Below, piece by piece: positions 56,440 through 64,000 of a DNA stretch of 64,000 nt. Location of the stretch: assembly GCF_010183535.1 (NCBI RefSeq), contig NC_071329.1, positions 18,738,879-18,802,878 of the forward strand, given 5' to 3'. The first letter of the stretch is position 1; each line of letters opens with the position of its first letter. The DNA is from Caenorhabditis remanei (Eukaryota > Nematoda > Chromadorea > Rhabditida > Rhabditidae). The notes beneath the pieces are model-generated. The model saw only the letters and a program-made list of their open reading frames with translations. It was not told the origin of the DNA and did no database searches. A program made the translations under genes and the position numbers.

Positions 56440-56660
56440 GAAAACAAAGAAAAAAGGATAACTCTTTTCTATTCACAAAATTTAGAATGTGGTAAAAGGA
56501 TGCGTCTCTGCTGCCCACAGATACGTCTCCCCCTTCCACTCTTGCCGAACGCGTTTGCGTGTCGCGTCGCGTGTGTATAGCTCAACTGAGAGGAATATGT
56601 GATTACCCTCATTCACAATGAGGAAAAGAAGGTCACACAAAGAAAAAGAGAACACTGCAG
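56440..56660 (-). promoter_or_regulatory. Probable promoter of the trypsin-fold gene
   Basis: GC- and CT-rich segment with CTCCCCCTTCCACTCTTGCC, AACGCGTTTGCGTGTCGCGT and GTGTGTATAGCTCAACTG, just upstream of the acceptor preceding the ATG. Confidence 0.35.
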
Positions 56661-57070
56661 CCTTTTAGGAAAAGGCGCCGAAGGTGCGACAGCCAGCTCA
56701 CAAGCAAAAATTGGAATTTTTAGATAAACTCACTTGAGCTGATTTTCAGAAGTAGAGACTAACAGTAGATGGATGGAGAATGGAGACGATATATTAAGGT
56801 CAAAATGAATATTTTTCACAATTTTTTGACGGAAGAAGGAAAAATGAGTAGATTGACGTGGGAAATGATGGAGGAAAGGTCATGGTAGAGAGGGCACGTG
56901 AGAAATGGAAATATTTATTATTGCTGGGGCGCCTTTGACGCGAAATCGATAAAAAATAGCGGGGGGGGGGGGGGGGAAGTTTGTTGGAAGGAAATTGGAA
57001 CACGTGAAAATTTTTGTCTGGGGCGTCTTTGGCGCGTTTTATATAAGGGCAACTAACTTAGATATCAGAA
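56661..57070. other. Spacer with GGCGC motifs and a poly-G run
   Basis: AAAAGGCGCCGAAGGTGCGA near 56668, GGGGCGCCTTTGACGCG near 56926 and GGGGCGTCTTTGGCGCG near 57021 are further copies of the dispersed motif. An uninterrupted G run lies at about 56960-56976. Confidence 0.6.
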
Positions 57071-57395
57071 CAGAGTTGTGAGGAAGTGGTTTTTTCTAAT
57101 ATGGAGGTCGGAAGTCGGAAATCGGACAGCGGAAGGCGGAAGTCGGAAGTCGGAAGAGTTTTTCTTATCCGGAAGTTGGAAGTCGTTTTTTTGGAAGTCG
57201 GAAGTCGGAAGTAGTAATTTTCGCAAATAATCAAAACTCCAAGAGAAAAATCATAAAATTTGCCAAAATCAGGGGGAAAATTGTTGTGGATTGACGGAAG
57301 TCGGAAGTAAACTTTTCAAAACGGAAGTCGGAAGTCGAAAGTCGGAATGGGATATTTTTATCCGGAAGTCGGAAGTCGGATTTTTTTTGAATTCC
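57071..57395. mobile_element. Family G-type element with (GGAAGTC)n body, right end truncated
   Basis: CAGAGTTGTGAGGAAGTGG begins the element. GTCGGAAGTCGGAAGTCGGA arrays surround a centre containing AATAATCAAAACTCCAAGAG, the complement of part of the 46264 copy's centre. The right terminus is missing. Confidence 0.75.
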
Positions 57396-57399
57396 TGAG

Positions 57400-57765
57400 T
57401 ATTTAACGATAGTTTTTACCCAAAATTTCGAGTTTCTTGTAGGTATACTACAAAAGTTCCTTAGAGCACGTTTGCGCCACCCAAAATTTTAAAAATTCTA
57501 AAAATCTAACCATTTTCTCTCTATTTTTCAATTTATATTTCTTAACCTTGTTCTGATATCTCTTAATTTTGAGTTTTGCTTTACACACACATTCACATCA
57601 TCTCTAAAAAAAAAATTTTGCACGAAAAATTTTTGTGCATTTTTTTTTCGATTTTTTCGATTTTTGTTTGACCTAAATTCATCATCGTCATAATTTTTTC
57701 TCCTTCAACTCCTTTAATTCTCGGTATATTTTTATGGCAAAATTGAAATAAAACTTGGTATTTGT
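57400..57765 (+). pseudogene. Duplicated SAND-gene 3'UTR without the coding part
   Basis: Co-linear with 52020-52520: TTCCTTAGAGC[A/G]CGTTTGC, CCATTTTCTCTCTATTT, GTTCTGATATCTCTTA, TTTTGCTTTACACACACATT, GACCTAAATTCATCAT, CGTCATAATTTTTTCTCC and AAAATTGAAATAAAA. A ~140-bp block (about 52293-52434) is absent between CATCAT and CGTCAT. No SAND-gene coding exon precedes it. Confidence 0.85.
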
Positions 57766-57867
57766 ATGTTAGCTGAAACTTACAATGTAAAAATGCGCCA
57801 ACGACACGCCTGGCTCTATAAACCCGATTCTACAAAAATGTTGTCAAGTACAAAAATGATTTGCGTA

Positions 57868-58050
57868 AAATTCTACACATTTTTGTAGTTGACAACTTTT
57901 TGATAGCTCCGCCCACTTTTGAGATATGCGCCTTTAAAGACAGCCTACTGTAGTGGAGAGAAGTCGCGCGCTCTTTTCTGTCTTTAAAGGCGCATATCTC
58001 AAAAGTGGGCGGAGCTATCAAAAAGTTGTCAACTACAAAAATGATCTACA
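57868..58050. repeat. Family A palindrome, nearly perfect
   Basis: The arms match over about 60 bp. The loop GACAGCCTACTGTAGTGGAG plus AGAAGTCGCGCGCTC is shared with the copy at 47817. Confidence 0.9.
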
Positions 58051-58494
58051 CGTTTTGATCTACAAAATGAATAAAAAAATTTTAATTGCGCAAAAACTGA
58101 GTTCAAACTGAGCTCTCAAAGTTAAACACCATTCTCATAGTGCACCTTGACCAAAATCTTCTCAGTCAAGTTTTTTGCTAAAAATGTGGTTTCCGACATG
58201 AAAAATTAGGTTTTGAGTAGTTTTTCACGGCAGAAATGGAATTTCCCGGTTATTTTTATGTAAAAATCACACTTTTGCGATAAAAATGACTAATTTATTC
58301 ATTTTTTTGCGAATTTTCCTATTGATAAGCAACAGTTATGAAGTAATCAGATGCTAATCTTCTCTATATATCTATTAGCATAGGGTACATAACTAATTAG
58401 TAAGGCGATTAACAAGTCAATTAGCTCCCCGACAGGTGTTCTGTCACACATTTGTGAGATACGGTGGAAATTTGCCGGGATTAACTCTATGCAT

Positions 58495-58645
58495 ATTGTG
58501 GGAAAAAGTGACGTGTGGAGGAGAGGGTCTTAAGTAATTGACAGGTGGTACCAGGGATTAACTATATGTGCATAGAAGGACCTCATTGCATGAATAAACG
58601 TATTTGCATAGAAATAGGCAGACATTTTTTATCTTCCGTCATTCT
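58495..58645. repeat. Direct repeat unit 1 (GGTACCAGGGATTAAC)
   Basis: GTGGTACCAGGGATTAACTA, AGAAGGACCTCATTGCATGA and CATAGAAATAGGCAGACATT recur with few changes at 59225-59355. Confidence 0.8.
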
Positions 58646-59224
58646 AATTTTTCAGTAAGCAGTTTTTTTTTGTTGCTGGAGAGTTCTAAAACGGGACAAA
58701 TAGTTTTTTAGGTTACCGAAAAGTTCGAATACATGAATATCAGCCCAAAATGGATGAATATCGATATTTTGACCGATTTGAATGTTTTCCATCTAGTCTG
58801 CTTTGAAAATTACCCTTTTATTGAGGTAAATTCAATGCAATCCGATAGTTTTAAGTATTTCGAATGTTTAGGACTGATTTTATGCTATTTTCTACGATTT
58901 CACACAGAAAATTGCAATTTTTAGTGTGAAAATTGGCCAGAATCGATACTTCTTGGTATTTTACTTTTGCTCAGTATTTCAGCTAAATTCGTATATTTTT
59001 TTAATGATTTAAAGCTAGAATTTGTGATTTTTTCAAGAAAGCAATGGAACATTTAAAATTCTTAAGGATTTTTTGATTTTTGTCAGCATCCATAATGAAA
59101 TGAGTGTCGTTAAACCAGTAGCCAAGATTCTGTGCTCATTTGACTAGCAGAATCACCAGAATTTTATATTTTTCGTGTCAAACGGTTTCTGATGCTCCAA
59201 ATTTTTTGTGGACAGTTCCAAAAC
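58646..59224. other. AT-rich spacer, nothing recognised
   Basis: One 63-codon ORF (58733-58924) lacks splice or domain support. Confidence 0.4.
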
Positions 59225-59355
59225 AATGCAAAGTGGTGTCTGAAGGAGAGGATCTCAGGAAATTAGACAACTGGTACCAGGGATTAACAGTATGTGTATA
59301 GAAGGGCCTCATTGCATAAAGAAACGTATGTGAATAGAAATAGGCAGACATTATT
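59225..59355. repeat. Direct repeat unit 2 (GGTACCAGGGATTAAC)
   Basis: Second copy of the 58495 unit, about 730 bp downstream, same orientation. Confidence 0.8.
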
Positions 59356-59569
59356 ATTACATTCAGTCTTTTTTTTCTAATCGCTTTTTTTTTGTTTATG
59401 GACTAAAACGGTACAAATATCCCTATGTACTTTCCAAAATCAAGATCCTCTCTCGATTCGCCTAATCTCCAATTGCAATCTCTCTTCCCGTTTGACAGAC
59501 ATTTTCCTCATCTCCTCAAAAAATGAGTGTGTGACGTCGATATTTCATTTTAAAGAGGGAAAATTGTGT

Positions 59570-60040
59570 TTGTACATATATTTTCAATATTAAATAGATA
59601 GATTACATAGTTTATTGATAATTATTTTCACTCAAATAGAAAATTGTATTTAAATTATGATATGTTTGCATTGGACACCGTTTTTATTAATGGAAAATTC
59701 CGTATATTTTCATATTTTTATAGCATTCACTTGTATGTATATGTTTCAATTAACATCAAATATCGATTTCTGGGAATTACCAAAAGGCAGGAAAGATTCT
59801 ATCAGTATATTTTCAAAATTAAATTGATAGATAACATAGTTTGTTGGTAATAGGAGATGAAATGCAAATTTCATGTAAATTAAGGTCTGAATGCATTGGA
59901 AACCACTGATTTTCGGGGAATCTCATTTAATTTCAATGGAAAAGTGCGTATATTTTTATATTGTCATATGAATTATCATATCAGGACACTTTTTTTTCTT
60001 TTTTTTCGTGTTGTCCAGTCCGTCACTGTTTCAATAGAAA
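59570..60040. repeat. Family I repeat (AATAGATAGAT / TATCAGGACACTTTTTT), two partial units
   Basis: AAATAGATAGATTACATAGT at 59590 and AAATTGATAGATAACATAGT at 59820 start related units. GTAAATTAAGGTCTGAATGC, CATATCAGGACACTTTTTTT and GTCACTGTTTCAATAGAAAT follow. A third unit is at 63175-63435. Confidence 0.75.
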
Positions 60041-60044
60041 TGTG

Positions 60045-60660
60045 CTGACTAGGGAAAGGATCCCGAGTCGAGATATATATCACTAGAACGGAAATTTTGC
60101 GCTGATTTCAAATCTGTATTTCAAGTTTGCAAAACGATTCTGTGAAAAAAGTTATTTGCGTTTTCGTAGCTTCTCAGTGAAAAAATGAGCATTTTCAAGA
60201 CTCCTAAAAATAACGTTTTTCTCTTCTTTTTTTTCAAATTTTTTTGTGCTGTAAGTGTATTTCCAATCATGTAGTTTGTATTGTTTGTCTTGGAACGGAA
60301 CTTCAGAAAATTTTCAGACAAATTTTTTGTAGATGCATCATTTTTGAAAATTTAAGAAACTCGACAAAAAATTTTCTGAAAATAAATTTTGAAATCAAAC
60401 TATGCTAAAATTATCTTTACAACCGCACTCATACGTACAAAACAAAAAAAATTGAAAAAAATATGGAAATCGTTAATTTTGAGATTCTTGAAAATGCTCA
60501 TTTTTGCACTGAGAATCCACAAAAACGCCAATAACTTTTTTTCATAGAATTGTTTTGCAAAATTGGAATACAGATTTGAAATCAGCGCAAAATTTCGGTT
60601 CAAATAATATATATCTCGACCTGAAACTCCATCTAGACTCGGTATCCTTCCCTAATGAGA
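60045..60660. repeat. Family J ~615-bp palindrome
   Basis: Outer arms CTAGGGAAAGGATCCCGAGT / ACTCGGTATCCTTCCCTAAT. Inner arms GCGCTGATTTCAAATCTGTA / ACAGATTTGAAATCAGCGCA and AATGAGCATTTTCAAGACTC / ATTCTTGAAAATGCTCATTT. ORFs on both strands are symmetry artefacts. Confidence 0.82.
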
Positions 60661-60939
60661 AAAAACGTCTTCACTACTTTCTTCAGCATTTTCTTTCTGC
60701 ATATTTAACAATGTTTTTCATCAGTGTGGCATGTTTTTAATTAACCTGAAATTCTTTTTAAAAATCCTGCTGAAAACAAGTGAAACTTGATATTTTCTGA
60801 ATTTCAACAAGGTCACTCTCGAAAATGCTTAGAACTGCATGGGACTTTCAGCAATTTTTCTGTGAAAATCGGCTAAAAGCCACAAATTTCGGTGTAGGAT
60901 TGATGAAAATCGATAGTTTTTGGTATTTTTGCCAAATTT

Positions 60940-61035
60940 GGATGTGAGTTGTACGGAATGACATTTTTCCATTTCCGGAATCCGGATTTGGAGCGTAAAA
61001 AACGAGGATTCCGGATTTTTGAATGATCTGGAGAG
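60940..61035. repeat. Small family G relic
   Basis: GAGTTGTACGGAATGACATT followed by TTTCCGGAATCCGGATTTGG and GAGGATTCCGGATTTTTGAA. Confidence 0.55.
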
Positions 61036-61073
61036 TTTTTGATAATAATTAAAGTTTAAAAACTCAGTTTTTC

Positions 61074-61442
61074 CATACTTGTCAAACGGGCCGACACGGG
61101 TCGGCTCGTAACTCGCTTCAAACTCAATATTATGAGCTGAAAAATATACCAAAATGTAAATCTCGACGAGTTCTATATCTGTGATTTACTACGGGCCGTA
61201 TGGCTATTCGTTAATGTGCCGCGGGCCGGGCTAGAATGGCTTTTTTGGCCATTTTCGCGTTTTTTGGCACTTTTTCCCGGCCCGCGGCACATTAACGAAT
61301 AGACATCCGGCCCGTATTATATCATAGACATAGAACTCGTCGAGATCTACATTTTGGTATATTTTTGAGCCCATAATATTAAGTTTCAAGCGAGTTACGC
61401 GTCGGCCCGTGTCGGCCCGTTTCGGCCCGGCTGACAAGTATG
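61074..61442. mobile_element. Family F hAT-like palindromic element with perfect 8-bp TSD
   Basis: AGTTTTTC|CATACTTGTCAAACGGG at the left and GGCTGACAAGTATG|AGTTTTTC at the right. Complete arms meet around GCCATTTTCGCGTTTTTTGG. This is the cleanest uninterrupted copy in the window and can serve as the family reference. Confidence 0.92.
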
Positions 61443-61559
61443 AGTTTTTCCATTTCGAAGGGTCTAACCTATTTACAAATGAAATTATTTATTTCTCGAT
61501 TATCGAGCATTCCCCATCCCTTCCATCTTCCCCTCCAGACCAATTTCGCGGACTTTGCA

Positions 61560-61900
61560 CCCTCTAAGTCCGTCCGTAGTCCAAATGGCACGCCCTCTCT
61601 CTCTCTCTCTCTCCCAGTCCTCCCTCCCCAACAAATAAAAAATGACCTTGTGCCTGGTAACCCCCATTTCTCTCTCTCCCAACCCACTCATTACATCTCT
61701 CTTCTCCTCTGTCCCTGACAGATATATACGGCCCCTCCTGTGTGTCCTCTCCGCTTCTTCTCTTTCTAGCTGACCACTCTCTCTGTCTCTGTCTCTTTGT
61801 ATCCCACACTATTTCTCTCGTCGGGGGGCCTACCCTACTGACCACTACGAACACCTCTGACTAGCCGGGGGGAGACACCCGGCTGTCCCCTCCTTGTTAG
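61560..61900. promoter_or_regulatory. CT-rich block, candidate promoter
   Basis: TCTCTCTCTCTCTCTCCCAG, CTCTCTGTCTCTGTCTCTTT and GGGGGGCCTACCCTACTGAC mark a strongly biased strip like the putative promoters at 13.6 and 43.5 kb. No gene start follows within the window, so its target, if any, is to the right. Confidence 0.3.
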
Positions 61901-62150
61901 CCGTTCTTGCTGACTGGCTGTGGGGTGTTTTTTCAAAATAGTCATTCGAATTTTGAGAGTATACTAGCCTAATCCTGTTTTGATCCCAATTTTTGTGGGA
62001 ATTTTGGGATTCGTGACCTAAAATATTTGAATTTCAACAGTTTTGAACAATTTCTGGGCTCCATTTCAATATAGAATCTCTTGTAAAGCTTTAAATTGGG
62101 TTTAAGGATCCCTAACTCAGGAAAATACTGATTTTCAACGTTTATACATG
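61870..62150. repeat. Direct repeat unit 1 (AGACACCCGGCTGTCCC)
   Basis: GAGACACCCGGCTGTCCC, TTGCTGACTGGCTGTGGGGT, GTTTTGATCCCAATTTTTGT and TATAGAATCTCTTGTAAAGC recur, diverged, at 62505-62700. Confidence 0.65.
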
Positions 62151-62504
62151 ATATAGAGGCTCAGAAAAACAAAACAATGCATAAAATTATACATTTTTTG
62201 CTGGATTTGCATAATTTTATCATACATTAACCTCTTTTCTATACATTTTTTATTCTCGACCTCGGAATCTCAATTTTAGTAGTTCAAAACAATACTTCAG
62301 CTTGTCAGGACTACATTTTGAAGGATGGTTAAGGTTTTAAGCCCCCCACCCTGAATTTTCATGTTTTAAACCTTAAAATATATGAAAATAGGTAAAACTG
62401 ATGATTTGAGACTATTAGCGTTGTTCTCACCGGAATTTTATGTCAAACGTTGATCTTTTTCCTGATTTTTCGGTTAAAATCGGTTTTTTCCAGTCTCAGC
62501 CTGT
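62151..62504. other. Spacer between the direct repeats, nothing recognised
   Basis: AT-rich. No ORF or known repeat. Confidence 0.4.
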
Positions 62505-62700
62505 TCAGAGACACCCGTCTGTCCCGTTTTTGCTGACTAGGGTGTTTTCCAAAATGATCATTGGAATTTTGTAGCTAATACTGTTTTAGACTATTTTGGA
62601 GCCGAAATTTGATATTTTTGAGAAATATTTTTGTTTAATTTTGATATAGAATCTCAAGTAAACCTTTTTTGTGTCTCAGACTTGTAAATAACCGTTTTTA
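62505..62700. repeat. Direct repeat unit 2 (AGACACCCGTCTGTCCC)
   Basis: Second, more diverged copy of the 61870 unit about 640 bp downstream, including TTTTTGCTGACTAGGGTGTT and GATATAGAATCTCAAGTAAA. Confidence 0.65.
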
Positions 62701-62850
62701 AATGTCAAATTGTGCTTTAGGTATCTTAGCTTTGGAAAATACTACTGTAGGACTCAATTTCAGTTTTCCGATCATTCTTATATATAAAACGCATGTGGAG
62801 TCTGTCCATCTGTCCCAATGTCCGCAAATTTTGAGAAATGAGAAAGAAAA

Positions 62851-62923
62851 GCGGCCGGGCCCAAAATCGAACTTGCGCTTTTTGCGCAGAGACCGCCGCC
62901 TTGGACCACTCGGCCACGCGGAT
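62851..62923 (-). pseudogene. tRNA-like sequence (type II D-arm), probable tRNA relic or SINE head
   Basis: On the minus strand GTGGCCGAGTGGTCCAAGGC is a good Leu/Ser-type D-arm and box A. GCGCAAAAAGCGC is a small variable-arm-like hairpin, and AAGTTCGATTTTG fits a decayed T-loop / box B. The acceptor stem does not close and no intact anticodon stem is visible, so I do not call a functional tRNA. Confidence 0.6.
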
Positions 62924-62969
62924 ACATTTCTGAGAAGGTGAACAAGTAAATGAGGAGAGGCCAGCCGGA

Positions 62970-62995
62970 TGAAGCGCCGAAGGCGCGGCAGCCAG
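62970..62995. repeat. GCGCCGAAGGCGCGGCAGCCAG motif
   Basis: Another copy of the dispersed short motif, close to the tRNA-like sequence. Confidence 0.5.
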
Positions 62996-63174
62996 GCTGG
63001 TAATCTTATAAACAAATTTCCTAGAAATCCCTCATTTCCAAGATTCAGTTGATTCCTAGTACGTGACACCATTATTTCCAGAATTTCCAGCTGCCTTTTT
63101 AATCCAATAGACTTAACACCTGGAAATCCCTCATATTAGACAGTGACTCATTCGTTTTCGCCATCCAATTTGAC

Positions 63175-63435
63175 ACCAGATATCGATTTCTGGAAATTTC
63201 TAGAAGCCAGTGAAGATTCTATTATCATCTATCTAAAATTAAATAGATAGATAGCATAGTTTGTGGGTAATTGTAATATTATTTCCACTCAAATAGAAAA
63301 TGTATGTAAATTAAGGTCTGAATGCATTTTATTGTCATATTTTCATATGAATTAACATATCAGGATACTTTTTTCTCTGTTTTTTCCTGTTTTCCAGTTG
63401 CTTCCCCGTCACTGTTTCAATACAAATGTGTTTTA
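63175..63435. repeat. Family I repeat, third unit
   Basis: ACCAGATATCGATTTCTGGA, TTAAATAGATAGATAGCATA, GTAAATTAAGGTCTGAATGC and CATATCAGGATACTTTTTTC match the 59760-60040 unit in order. Confidence 0.78.
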
Positions 63436-64000
63436 ATGCATAGAAAATGCTAAAATCTAGCTGAAAATGCTTCAAAACTCAATTCCAACTCATTTTTTCC
63501 CTCTGTCCACTTTCGCTCTCAATGAATGCGGGAAACGGGAGCGAGCAGAATGAAAAGAGCAGAAAAGAAAAAAAAGTGCACTTGTAGTCCTGAAAGTGCT
63601 TCTGGACTTTGGCTTCTTTTGGAATATAGACATGACTAATTGTGTTAAGCTTATTATAGAAAACTTGGCAAGTTCAGATTTTCTAATAAATAAGCTCTAA
63701 TCAGGATATACCCCTATGAAAGTACAAAATACCTGCATTTTCCGGATTTTACTGGAATAGAATTGACGTCTGATTCATTTGTTTTTTTGGAGTGTCTGGC
63801 GGATCTTTGACGCATTAATCACTTTTGGAAGCACGTAGACACCTGCACTTTTTCATATTAAATTCAATTTCTATCGGTAAGGAAGGTGTTAATCTACTTT
63901 GATACATATTGACGTAAAACATGGTCTAGTAGACTCAAAATTTGTCTACTCTCTATTTCCTGTCTGATATTCATGTGTTATGCTATGAAAAGAGGATTAT
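63436..64000. other. Window end, no gene recognised
   Basis: One GTCTGGCGGATCTTTGACGC motif variant at 63797. Otherwise AT-rich without coding signal. Confidence 0.45.

Noticed and set aside
59644..59850. 68-codon ORF with Tyr/Ile-rich peptide
   Set aside because: It overlaps the family I repeat, whose other copy at 63175 does not keep the frame open.
62851..62923. Functional tRNA-Leu/Ser gene
   Set aside because: The acceptor stem does not pair and the anticodon arm is not intact.

Overview
This is nuclear DNA from a nematode, almost certainly a Caenorhabditis species. Genes are split by short introns with TTTCAG acceptors and GTAAG/GTGAG donors. Several first coding exons sit just after an acceptor-like site, as expected for SL1 trans-splicing. 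The six protein-coding genes I could rebuild exon by exon include nematode-specific types such as a cuticle collagen. From memory and unchecked, C. elegans cosmid C01B12 (chromosome II) carries a similar set (GMEB/SAND gene, bestrophins, OSTA gene), so this may be the syntenic region in another species.

Layout. 1-1062 is a ~240-bp tandem satellite. 1077-2711 (-) is a 158-aa coiled-coil protein. 3079-6105 (-) is a 299-aa cuticle collagen. 6.3-13.8 kb is gene-free and packed with palindromic transposon relics, including an ~850-bp near-perfect palindrome with tRNA-like arms. 13821-18729 (+) is an OST-alpha (SLC51A-type) membrane protein. It converges on a bestrophin at 19583-26191 (-). About 4.9 kb of nested repeats separate that gene from a second, divergent bestrophin at 31084-38703 (+). 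38.7-48.2 kb is mostly repeats, including a decayed mariner and a CTCTATT-rich terminal-inverted-repeat element. 48197-51901 (+) is a GMEB-like SAND-domain factor. 53767-56420 (-) is a trypsin-fold protein carrying a PKKRK nuclear-localisation-like motif. 56.4-64 kb has repeats, a displaced duplicate of the SAND gene 3'UTR and a tRNA-like fragment, and no gene I could support.

The two bestrophins are paralogues: five introns fall at the same codon positions and the neck residues I76/F80/F84 match human BEST1 numbering. They and the OST-alpha protein are all membrane transport proteins, but nothing in the sequence shows that they act together.

The most striking content is the repeat landscape. 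It includes (i) hAT-like elements (CATACTTG or CAGAGTTG ends, 8-bp target duplications), some with bodies that are pure simple sequence whose unit differs from copy to copy; (ii) two insertions in consecutive introns of the trypsin-fold gene, each of which duplicated the 3' splice site; (iii) a very abundant palindrome with TTTGTAGTTGACAAC arms; (iv) two short dispersed motifs, CGTCAAAGGCGCGCCAGAC and GGAGCGCGTTTGC, not confined to any one element; (v) an interstitial telomere-like (GCCTAA)n tract after the OST-alpha stop codon. All gene models are manual reconstructions from splice consensus, reading phase and family knowledge. No alignment or expression data were used.
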